DNA from: Ascaris suum
Taxonomy: Eukaryota; Nematoda; Chromadorea; Rhabditida; Ascarididae
NCBI GenBank assembly: GCA_013433145.1
Contig: CM024170.1
Location: forward strand, 3,925,459 to 3,989,458
Direction: 5' to 3'
DNA length: 64,000 nucleotides
Position 1 is the first letter of the stretch, and every line of letters starts with the position of its first letter. The notes under the pieces were generated by a model. It made no database searches. It worked only from the letters and a program-made list of their open reading frames with translations, and was not told where the DNA came from. Of the stretch, positions 25,501 through 35,418 are shown in pieces. The translations under genes and the position numbers were made by a program.

Positions 25501-28500
25501 CTGTTTCACTTAATAATATTTTTTATTTAATAAAATACTAAATGTTAAATATCACGCTAATGATTAGAATTTTTTACCTTTGATTCGGACGCCAGGTTTG
25601 ATAAATTTGAGAAACTTTCTATCTTATCCAGTAACGAAGAATGGACTCATTGCCTTTTTCGCTTTGATATCGTTTTATTTGCGAGTGATTTCAACATAAT
25701 TCTGAAAATGTTTTGAGAAAATCGCATAAAAACTCCCCATGTTTGTGTTCATTGAACTTTTAATTGAAGTTGATTTCATTTCATTTTATTTTATTTACTG
25801 GATAGCTAAGAGTTGCCTCATATGATATATCTTAAAGAAATATAAAGAGTGATCTAAATAGCAGTATCGTAGAGGATGTCGGCAGTAGTCGACGTTTAAC
25901 CTTTTCACCTTTCGATTTCTTGTTGCGTATTTGATAAGATCATCTGAATCAGAGGGTATTTTGTTTTTTACATCAGAGGCTATTTTTCCGAGGTCATTTT
26001 ATACGGTTATGCTGTATTCAGCGATTCGTCTTCTGTTGTGTTTCGATAGCGATATTAACTCATTATGATAACTCATAATGACTCTTTTATCGCGGATATC
26101 TGAGAGAATGCTTGATATTTTTTTGAAACCTTTCAACCAGCTAGGCGTCATAGTTATTGCTAGGGACATTGTTATATCCGAACCGCCGGGACTCTTAGCT
26201 TATATTTTCTCCTTATGATGACGTGTTTGAGTGCTCGGATATGGTAGAGAGTGGTGGAACTTGATTTTGAGAGGATGCAGAAATAATCTTGAAACTGTTA
26301 ACTGATCTTCCGTAGGAGGACAAGGTTCCTCGTTTTTTTTGAGCTACGGTTATGTTTTCTCCATTAGGTTTCAAATTGCCTTTGGGGATTAGCAGTTCGC
26401 AGTTGTTTATTTATCGCGTACTCAGTGGTTATAGTTTGAGAGTTGTTTGATTGCATTTTTAAATGCTTAAGGTCATGAGTTATTAGGCTCTTATCTTAGC
26501 CTGTTTTGATTGCTGTGTTCGGTCCTTTTTGAGCTGAAACACAATTTGGACATCACTAGCAAGCGGTTTTCCATGTTATATGATTCAGAAAGACAAAATT
26601 TTAGACGAAAGGGGTGGGGACAAAACGGCATTTTGTGGTAATCCTCCAATCGAGGCATGAGTTCGCTCAGAGACGTTATTTTCAATCGATGTCTGAAATC
26701 ACCTTTCTTTGATGGTAGTTTTTCCGGAAGTCTTTTAGTTTTCTTGTTGGTTCTGAATTATTGGTCGGCTGTTTAAATTAATAAGGAGAGATCAACGTTA
26801 ATTAATAAGTAGAGATTAACGTTATCGTATTCGTTCCACACATCCAGCCGAATGACATAACAAAATTCTGTGTTTCAGTTATACTCCACGATGTTCTCAG
26901 TTACTTCTGCAAATTGATGTTCTCATGCAGTTAGTACTCTTAGGCCCTCTGTAGCGGTGGCAGATTGGTTCGGTTGTTGTGAAATATTTGGGCGTAAATG
27001 TATTTTTCGGAAAATCTTAGAATTGTTGTTAGCAGGCCTGATGGTCGGTAATATGACGGATCGTCTCTAGAAGTTTTTCGGTTTTGGTGAATTCTTTAGA
27101 ACTTTTATATCGTTGTAACGATTAAATGTAACCAAAAATTCTTGGCTCTTGTTTTGCTCGAATTTTGACCGTCTAAAATAACGAGTGTTTTTTCTCCTTC
27201 TTCCTCCTCTTTTATCATTGTTTTCTTTGTCGGCTTCCTCTCCCATTTCCTCTTTCCCCCTTCATTGCTTTCTTTTCCAGTTATATCAACATCAACAAAT
27301 CATTCATGCAGCGCATTAAAAGAATTTTGTGCTTTTTGAATGTATTTGGATATGATATCGCCAGTTGAATTTTTGAGTGGAAAGAATGAACTTCATTTTC
27401 TTTTTTTAACGCTCAGGTGAACCTGCTGCGTACTATTCTATTCCATTTCCTTTCCCATTGTTCCCGTTATATTTCCCTGCCTATCTACTGTCCGTCAAGT
27501 TTCTTCAACATTTTCTAAAATCCCTTATGGATTATATCGTTGGGTTTTAGGGGAATTAGCCTGTCCCCATAACGATCGGAAAACGTTTCGGAAGGACGAG
27601 TTAGCGTGCGCTCTTCTCTCCCATTTCCCTCTGCGCTAGCTCGCTTCTGAATATTTCATTAGCTTTGCTCCGCTTCTGCTTCATTTTCTTTGTATCTTTC
27701 GCTTCGCACTCTTTCTCTCTTCAGCTGTCTTCTTTCTCAACCTTCTAATAGATTATGAAAATTTTCAACGCATTTTCATCTGATAGATTTACTTAGTCAG
27801 GAAACGAAACTCTGGATATTTTCGATGATGGGACGGTAGAGAGAGAGAGGGAAAGAGGGAGGAATTTTATGAGGTAGAGTAGGTATTCGTTATAGAATGG
27901 TGTGTTAGCTGTCGAGTGGCTTTCATCGCTCGTTTGCTAGATTGTGGTCGTCTGTCGGAGGCGTGTGCTCTCACCACTCCATAACGAGCGTCCTTTTTGA
28001 GATCTGTCGATGCGGCAGCGAGACCAATTGGGGTACTGTAGGCGGTACATTGTTTACTTGCCGTTTGTTTCAGTGCCACCCATCAAATGACACTCACATG
28101 TACTTGTGCTTCTTGGATCGAGAAATGCCAAAATACGGCGAGAATTGAATGTTGTTTTGAAAGGTGGAGGGATCTTTATTATGCATGAGCAAAGCTATTG
28201 ATTTCGATGAGTTTCGCGCTTGGCCCGTAGAACATGTCATCTTACGAAATCTCGGCCATCTAATGCTATATATCACCTAAGTGCTATGGCGGAGGATAGT
28301 TGTATCTGAGAGGGAGCATTTAGGAGAGAGCTGAAAGAGTTAATTAATGAGCTGCAAAAAAAAGGAGGAAAATATTTAGAGAAAGATGTGGAAGGGCTTA
28401 ACGGCTTCATTGATGAAAATACAACGAAAGATTAGTTGGGTTTTGATGAGATCCTAACAACACATCACCTCCAAGTTGTAGCATTCTCAGAGCTTTGATC

Positions 28501-31046
28501 AACAGGTTAGAAATTATTAGGTTGCAAACTGTGCATTCCTCTTCGTCTATTTATGCAAATTCATCAACCAAAAAGCCTCGTAATAGTTGCAGGCAAAACT
28601 CATTTCGTTAACTCACCTGGTTGAATCACTGCGAGGGTTACCTACAACAGTGTGGATAGCAAAGACTCAGAATTTTATTTGCGTTATTCTTTTTTCCTTT
28701 GTCCGTTATTTTCACTCGTAATTTTCAAAATAAGCGTTAGTATCCCATGTTTATGTTGAGTCGCTCTTAGCGGCACTTAAATATTTCATTTATTATGGAG
28801 GATGTTTTTTAACCATCTCCTGAATTTTTTAAAACTTCGGCTCATGTTGATGGAATTGCAATCCCGCAACTTTTTTAATTTTTTTATTAAAAAACTTGAA
28901 GCAATTTTCTTTTGGGATAGCAGTGCATCCTTATGCAAAAATCGCTTGTTATTGCGTAGTTAATTGTGGCAATAAATCATAGAAGGAACTGGCTAGCAGT
29001 GAGTTCAAGACTTCTGATCTTTTTTTTTTTGGCAGAGGGATTGGAGTAGGTCTTCTCTGCATTTGCAGTCTCTCGTTTTGCATTTTCGCTGTACGATGAA
29101 ACGGAAACAAATTTGATAAGGCCGATTCTTACGCTTTAATCAGTTTCACGTTAACTTAGACTCTGGCTTACCTTCCTTCACATCTGATTCCAAATGCACT
29201 TAAAAGTAGCCTCGTAGTTTCTCACTACCGCCAGTTTCTCCTTCGATTTCCATAATTTTTTTAAAATATGTGATGACCGAGGATTCCAGATGAGGATTAC
29301 GAGGACAGGACAGCAGAGTTAATGAGTAATGCAATGGACGGCGAAGTAATGGTCGCGCCATTGGCAGAGATGAGCGGAGGACAGCTGATTTCTATGAAGC
29401 CGGTAACGATCGAAGGGAATAGCATGAAAGTGGATGGCTTAGAGATCGTTGCGAATGAAGAGTTGAAATATGGCGAGATCTCGAAACAGCGATTGGCTAC
29501 TGTAGAAGAGGATGATTTACGCACCAAGCTGGAACACTTAAGCACCACTGAGAAAACTGCTGTGGAAAAAATGAATGCACAGCGAGATGAGCCATGTATG
29601 CCACTCACGATCGGCAAAAAGTAAGTTTCAAGCAGTGTTTGCAACTTGCTCGCTCATTTCTGCTTAGGATGGAAAATGGTTGAGGGAGTAATCGGAGTTC
29701 ATATGAAAGGTGGAAATGGAAATAATGGCTCTGCTCAAGGAAAGTGTCATAGTTTACTTCGTGTGACTTTTTATTTTATTTTGCCTTGTTTGCAGTAATA
29801 GGAAGTTTTTAAGTACTTTTATTAATGAAGTAAAAATGAATTTAATAAATTCAATCGAAGGTGTGATGTGGCCGTGGTTGAGAAATGAGAAAATAAATGA
29901 GGTGAATATGTTTCAGGCATGGCGGCGTAGAGAAGTTCAGAGTTCCTGACTCAGAAAAGATAGCACTGCGGCCGTTGTATGAACGTTACCTATATGATGA
30001 TTCGAAGACATTATGTGAGGACGTATATGATGATGAATATGATGATACATTCGATTTTCAACGCACGTTTACTATTGATATCACGTAATGACAATTCTTA
30101 TCTTCGAATTACTTTATTTAAGTATGCAATCACTGACGAAAGTGATAACGGCCGAATAGAGAGGAGGAGGGCAAAGAGGTAGCCACATCGTCGTTCCCTT
30201 TCGCCTGTCGATGAGATAAGCAGGGAGTGCGAATATGGTCGACAGCTGTAGAATTGTATTCCAGCTACTTTAGAAATACGCAAAAATCATCCAGTTTCCG
30301 TACGAATGCTGTAGTTTGAATGAGAATGTAGTATATGTTTTTTATTATGTTCCTTCTTTCTAAGCGTTAGACTTTTCACTCAAATTTCACACAAATTTGA
30401 AAAGATGTTTTCTTTTCCTCCTCCATATGCGTCTTTTTGAACTTATAATAACTTACAAGAGAAGTCAAAACCATTTTAGTTGTCATAATTTCTTTTAGTG
30501 TTCAGGAGAGGAATAGTGAGAGCCTTGTCCGTCCTAACAAATCTTAGAATTTTTGCTTTCTGGGTCAGTTTAGCCTTCTCTTATCTCTGGCTTATTTGTG
30601 CTTTCAAAAAGAAAAGTTTCAGACGAGGAGATGAAATGGAAGCGTTAGAAGGAGTGGAACCGAACAAAAACCGAATGGTGGAGGAATCGCTGGAAACAGA
30701 TGTTATCGAGGGAGAGGGAGATAAGGATGTTCAAGGAGGTCGTGGGAGGCGGGTCCGAGGAGGAAATAAGAAAAGAGAAATGTATGCTAGTATGCAGCCG
30801 GAGCAGACCAAGGATGCTACTTCTACGGACATTGCGGCAGCTATTGATACTATTGGGTCGTCAAGGGAAACTGGAGAGGATAACGTCACACAAGGTGCTG
30901 GAGCATCCTCACGGCCAAGAGGGAGAGGTCGAGGTGGAGAACGAGGAACTTATACGGGCGGTCGTGAACGGCAGTTGAAAGAACGACACAAAGGATCGGA
31001 TAGACGCTATCAAGCGGATCGTAAAATGCGTGGGGGAATGTTCTGA
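13395..31046 (+). CDS. ASCC2: ASCC2 orthologue (ASC-1 complex subunit 2), N-terminal exon(s) missing
   Basis: CUE-domain subunit of the ASC-1/ASCC complex. In other animals it binds K63-linked ubiquitin, recruits the ASCC3-ALKBH3 repair complex, and acts with ASCC3 in splitting collided ribosomes. Exons: about 13395-13683, 14347-14481, 15383-15577, 16336-16517, about 17125-17284, 19098-19223, 20064-20235, 20663-20752, 21194-21350, 29290-29620, 29917-30084, perhaps 30143-30178, and 30623-31046 (TGA). Evidence is the order of conserved blocks: the FWSSLIYSSQLLRFIDSFL region, the CUE domain, the acidic EDVYDDEYDDTFDF segment (human YYEDEYDDTYD) and the basic RYQADRKMRGGMF end (human MADRKRSKGMIPS). 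All junctions keep phase except 16517 to about 17125. The first exon lacks an ATG, so upstream exon(s) lie before 13395. Confidence 0.9.
17125..20235 (+). CDS. ASCC2: ASCC2 middle exons (about 17125-17284, 19098-19223, 20064-20235)
   Basis: The first encodes VAMIPFYADISEEGVDFSIA then FVERLEDCLTEEVLPHLALC and corresponds to the SFYEAAIPEMESAI stretch of human ASCC2. Its acceptor cannot be placed in phase with the exon ending at 16517. The second encodes SILELQNELRSSAFGLFHSL. The third includes ESAEDLRIFLNDAVTQIAMK and ends near RSRGLL. The last two join in phase with each other and with the CUE-domain exons. Sequence conservation here is low, so support rests mainly on order and phase. Confidence 0.68.
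17602..17621. repeat. G-rich tract with G14
   Basis: GGGGGA followed by 14 G in an ASCC2 intron; could form a G-quadruplex-like stack or slip during sequencing. Confidence 0.9.
19921..19943. repeat. perfect 10-bp hairpin in an ASCC2 intron
   Basis: GGAGCTATTC at 19921-19930 and GAATAGCTCC at 19934-19943 are exact reverse complements separated by GCA. The hairpin sits in the intron 19224-20063. Confidence 0.6.
20663..21350 (+). CDS. ASCC2: ASCC2 CUE-domain exons (20663-20752, 21194-21350)
   Basis: The first exon ends CEISELLPHFSLQFIH and the second begins LCLRHFGYEKELTTNALLD. Joined, they form the three-helix CUE fold, matching human LLPDLGEGFILACLEYY and DPEQVINNILE. CUE domains bind ubiquitin, and that of ASCC2 prefers K63 chains. 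The acceptor GATTTCAG precedes 20663 and GATTGCAG precedes 21194. The second exon ends with one base (G) that completes GAT at 29290, across a 7.9 kb intron. Confidence 0.85.
24008..25270 (-). pseudogene. decayed mariner-family transposon (transposase relic)
   Basis: On the minus strand near 25020-25140 a broken reading spells GCTVVAIIRNL, VDKIVRLW and KFKRGNFNFEIDP in shifting frames. This matches the helix-turn-helix N-terminus of mariner/SETMAR transposases (consensus ...RW...F..GNF..E..P). Below it come WPSVLKADNVNELRE and EHMVHQLGV, matching the linker and second HTH. The reading is interrupted by stops and frame changes, so it is dead. At 24008, directly after a TA, TTGGTTGTTGGAGAAGTTTG resembles a mariner terminal inverted repeat reading inward. 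I could not find the matching right-hand repeat, and the catalytic D,D,D region is not recognisable. Confidence 0.6.
25170..25196. repeat. perfect 12-bp hairpin beside the mariner relic
   Basis: GAGGTGGAAAAT and ATTTTCCACCTC are exact reverse complements with a 3-base CGC spacer. It lies just upstream of the transposase HTH relic on the minus strand. Confidence 0.65.
26776..26823. repeat. tandem duplication, two 24-bp units
   Basis: Units 26776-26799 and 26800-26823 match at 22 of 24 positions, each running from AATTAATAAG to AACGTT. Intronic, no coding role seen. Confidence 0.75.
29290..31046 (+). CDS. ASCC2: ASCC2 C-terminal exons (29290-29620, 29917-30084, 30623-31046)
   Basis: The first exon encodes an acidic/polar region ending LTIGKK. 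The second starts HGGVEKFRVPDSEKIALRP and contains LYERYLYDDSKTLCEDVYDD followed by EYDDTFDFQRTF, matching human RYEQYSVVVEE...YYEDEYDDTYD. The last exon carries RGG/RG-rich basic stretches (GGRGRRVRGG, GRGRGGERG) and ends KERHKGSDRRYQADRKMRGG plus MF before TGA at 31044-31046. All junctions keep phase. A 36-base candidate exon at 30143-30178 (encoding roughly TDNGRIERRRAK) could be included or skipped without changing frame. Confidence 0.88.
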
Positions 31047-34000
31047 TCTGTGGAATTGATGAATGCCTTTCTTTCGCTTCGTCATCCTTGAGGTTTATGA
31101 GATCGTGCTCGTTTAGGGCTGTGCGCCTGAGTTATCTCCTACTTTTCCGGATAGATATCACCTTGGATCATTGAATTATGTCGTTTACGGAAACGTTCTA
31201 AGTAGGAGTGCGATTGTCGCAAGTTAAAATGAGCGTGGATGATTCAAATCTGACAATTTCGACTTCAAGTTATATATAGTGAGTACTGTCTGGATGAAGG
31301 GTCCTTCTATTATGCTTTCATATTGAGAAACTGTGATGTATATCACATTTTGATCATTAAATTGAAATCGTTGTTGATCTATTTATATTTCTGATATGGA
31401 ACAGCAATAACAATCAGAGATCAAAGCCGAATATGCTTATACACACACAATGGGCATATTACACAGCACATACGCACTCTTCCACATATATAACTACGGG
31501 CAGTTTGCGGGGGAAATTTTCAGTTCGAAATGAGATGAAGTGGTGAAGCACTCGGAGGGGGTGTGAATATCCACTCTTACACGAAATGTTCTACGAATTA
31601 AACGTTTTCGAAAACGTATATGCAGCATTCGATTTTGGAGAGAGGCAAATTTCCGTCTGCTTAGTTATATCGATTATTTTGCATCTGGGACTCTCTAGAC
31701 AGAGGCTTAAATGCGTTTGTTTTGTTTTAAGAAATTCTAATGTGCGTACTTTATTTATCACATGTTTTGAGACAGCCTATGCACAGTTTACTACGATCGT
31801 TCAAAAGCAGATTCAATGCAAGACGCCCCTTTTTTGCTTGCACACTCTTTCAGCTTGGAAATAGCACACCTTGCCGGTCGAAGAGAATCTTCTGTTGTCA
31901 ATGAACTCAATTTCCAAGTGACTTTCTAGGACTGGATTTGACTATACGACGCCACAAAAGCGAAGGGTCGATGGAAGAGAAAGCTACCGTTACCTTTAAG
32001 TGATCAGCACCTTATAATTTTATGGTTTTCGTTTGGATCGATACTTTCCAGCAGTTGCCGAAAGTTTCTTAGTTGCAAATCGCGCTTTAACTACCACTAT
32101 GCTTATTCTCTAGATAAATAAATAAATAAATAAATAAATAAAATTAAGTAAGGAGAATAGAACTGGAAGGTTGATGATCGCTTGGCTTATAATGGGGAGT
32201 GGCGAAGGGACATTTCAAAGAAACGAGATTTTTGATCACATTTACAGTTTCACAACACTGGCGTGAGCGTTAGTTACATAAAACGATAAAGAAATACAGC
32301 ATAACATGAAGAAATTCACAATGTATAATGTGCTGTATTTGAGGGGATGTGTGTTGCACATAAGTAATACTGACCTCAAACTTTAATCGACTACTCCTCT
32401 TACCGCCTAGAAAAATTCGCTGCACGAAAGGTGGAGAGCTATGGAATATGTGGGAAAATTTAGGCAATTTCAACAAGATTTTTTATCGCAGCAAATGCAA
32501 TGCGCCGCATTCTTGCAGAACTTAGATGTGATTAACTCTTGATGATTCCCTCTCGGAAGGTATCACATCATTCTTCCGTACCCACCATCAACTTATATCT
32601 TATCAACTCGGAAATCCAATCGGTTTTATTTAAATGTAATTGATTACCAAAAAGTTCTATATATTTGCCATAAATAGTTTGTCAAGGTGGCAACGAATGT
32701 AGTAATCGCCATAAAGCCGATGGAATAGTTGTTATCGATGTAGATCGGTGTTCAAGTGGGATAGTTTGTTGTCAGCATTACAATAACAATACTTTCAATC
32801 AAAATATCCACCCGAGAACGGTGAACACTTTATATTAGCGCCTACCATTCGCGATCCTGGTGTGCTCTGATTTCGACATCTACAAAAATCAGGCATTGTT
32901 GGAGTACGGTAGAGTCGCATGGTTACGGTAATGGAATGTACTGCAAAAAGCGTTACTTGCGACAATGAAGCAACAGTAATAGCCATACGTGCAAAAATTC
33001 CAGCAAGTTTTGCACCACAGTGATTATGCTTGATCGCTCGTGATGGAGCATCCTCACACTACTTTTGGTGACGATTGCTGGACGGTTTGTTGATTTCTAA
33101 GAATACCATCTAACAACGAATGTTCCATCTAATAAAATTTTTTTCAAGATTTTGTACTACTAAACTTCGAAAGACCCAACAGCTTTTAGAAAAATGTAGG
33201 TGCACATCCGGCATAGACTTGGGGGTCCGCCAACAACACACTATTAGGGACGGGTTGCGAAGTCTTGAGTACTGACTGCACTCTCTCTCTGAAACCGACA
33301 GAACTTATACGGTGCGTTCACTTTGTCTCCTATGCTTTCTCGTTGATTTTTTTTAAAAAGTAAAACCGCAACCACTCAAAATTATTCAAATGGGTCTTCC
33401 TTATAATAAAATTTCTACTGTTCGCAGCAAAAGTTCTGTAGGGCGATCATAACTTTGCTCCTCTCTGTAATTTCTATATAGTTCACCTCCTAATTTTTGA
33501 AGTGATCCTTGAAATATATTGCGGTGATCGGCTGTACAAAATGGAAGTACGATGGATTTTCCCGAATTGTTTTTATCGACTATCGTTACTCAATGATTGC
33601 AATTCCGACAAAGAATTCCTCGAAAAGAGAGATTCGAAGGAGAGAGTGATGTTGAGATTCAAATAAATAACAGATATAAATCCTGGAAATGTTTGCACAA
33701 TTCGCATAGGAAATAAAACCGCCAACAGCGCCTTTCCAATTATATAACTTGTGATCTAGTTACATCCACGTCTTAGTTCCGATATTACAACAGCAACCGC
33801 AGTTGTCGACGCTAGGCCACTTATGAAGACTAAGGCAGAAATATTGATTCAAATTTCTTTCCAATTTTACGTAAAAACCACTGATTTCTAGTTGGGATTA
33901 CTGAAGAATTGTTGCTTAGTAATGCACATTACTGTTCATTTTTAGGGTGCTTTTTGTTCAGAATGTCGCTTAAAATACAAAAGAATCCGATGTTCCAATT

Positions 34001-34472
34001 TACTAAAACGTTTGGAAGTTGATATTTTGGGATAAAATTCTCTTGCTTTAGGCGTTGTGTCGCCTTCAGATGGTCGAGATGGACGCTAAAGTTGAATTCA
34101 CATGATACGTGAAAAGCACTTTTCTCGGCGACATTTCAATGTATTGCGCCACAAAGTGCACGAACTTGACCTCCTACTCTCCATTCGAGAGTGATGGAAG
34201 TTTAGAGGAAGAGCATTTTTCTTGTCACATTTGTTCACCTCCAGTGACTCACCTGCATCGGCAAGTATTTGTTGCACTTGAAGGGGTTAGGATATTACGC
34301 TTATGAAATGCGGCGTTCAGCTAGCATATAAATTTCGACCTCTCTGAAGAAAGTGTTATGATGTTTGTGAGTCCTGAAGGTGGACATCAGAGCCGCGAAT
34401 CATTGATTATTAGCTAGCGACAAATAGCGTGGGCACACTGACATGCATTAAATGCGTGCACAAATAAACAGC
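31047..34472. other. interval between convergent ASCC2 and unc-86
   Basis: About 3.4 kb between two 3' ends. It contains a TAAA/AATA tetranucleotide tract at 32114-32143. Short ORFs on both strands show no recognisable family. A possible extra unc-86 tail exon could lie here if the donor-like sequence at the end of the homeodomain exon is used. Confidence 0.5.
32114..32143. repeat. (AAAT)n simple repeat
   Basis: About seven tandem copies of a TAAA-type tetranucleotide. Confidence 0.85.
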
Positions 34473-35418
34473 TCACCTTTTTTGTTTCTGGCGTTGATTA
34501 CAAAACCAAACCCGAACAACATTCTTTTTCAGGTCAAGCTTATCTGCTATCGCAGATATACGCTCTCCACTAGGTCGTGGTTGCTGCCTGTAAAAAAGGA
34601 TCTCCTTTCCTTCACTTAAATCTAAGCACAAATGAGCTTGTTGCACCCCCCCCCCCCCCTGCTCCTCTCCTCGCATCGCAATATCTCGAATTTATACCAG
34701 CTGATGAAAAGTGGATGGGGAGCGGGATTTTTGATTAATTGATTTATTTTCCTTTCACTCTTTTCGTAGAGTACCTTTCTATCCGGTGGGTGGTGTGACC
34801 TTGGCTTGAAGTCGAAAATGACGAAAATCAGTCCAGCTACAATCCTTTCAAACAAGAGTTAAAGCATCTGGTACTCTCAGAACAGATGACCAATATGAAT
34901 GGTGTCTTATAATCAAGACTTCGTTGTCATCAATTCGGTTCGGTCTATCGGAGAGTAGTGGAGAGGGCGAAGGAGAAAGGTAAATGGATATAAATATGTT
35001 TGCTATGCGTTCTTTTCTTTCATCTGTGTTCATACCCTCCGCTCATCGGGGTGCAGTGTTTAGCGCTGGAACTTTCGATCGGGGCTGTCATCTCCGTTAG
35101 CACTATAAATATCTTTCTCTTCTCACCGTCCTGCAACCCACTTTCATAGCAGAAACTCGAAATCCTCCATAAAGTTCCTTAATTGGCTGGAATGACTGGA
35201 GGATCCCGAATACCGAAACACGAAGAATGTTCGTCCGGAAAGTGAGCTAGAGAGTGCTACGAAGAGGAATTCAGTGAACGTAATCTAAACCTGAAATAAT
35301 CTTCAAGAAGGCGTTTCTCGGGCGCAGCAATGGATGTCCTTTTGCGCTTCTTATCTGTGTTTGGAAGAATTCCTTGTGTGTCGCCCACAGAATCTTTCGT
35401 TTTCATTGCCTCTTCAGC
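34473..35418 (-). CDS. unc-86: unc-86 homeodomain exons (35418-35291, 34587-34473)
   Basis: The first begins [20 protein letters not shown] followed by [20 protein letters not shown], covering the linker and helix I of the homeodomain. The second reads [20 protein letters not shown] then [17 protein letters not shown], with the recognition helix carrying the POU-type VWFCNQRQK core (Cys at homeodomain position 50). Acceptors on the minus strand are TATTTCAG and TTTTTTACAG. The donor TTTCAG|GTTTAG splits the Arg codon. The TGA at 34475-34473 follows the last Arg directly. Confidence 0.94.

Larger units (their letters stand above)
21351..29289. other. 7.9 kb ASCC2 intron
   Basis: No exon that fits ASCC2 was found between the CUE exon and the exon at 29290. 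The phase G|AT across the gap gives DEDYEDRTAEL, so direct joining is consistent. It contains a decayed mariner element (24008 to about 25270), a 12-bp hairpin at its edge, T/C-rich runs at 22300-22530 and 27190-27290, and a 24-bp tandem duplication at 26776-26823. Other ORFs here have low-complexity or shadow-like composition. Confidence 0.65.
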
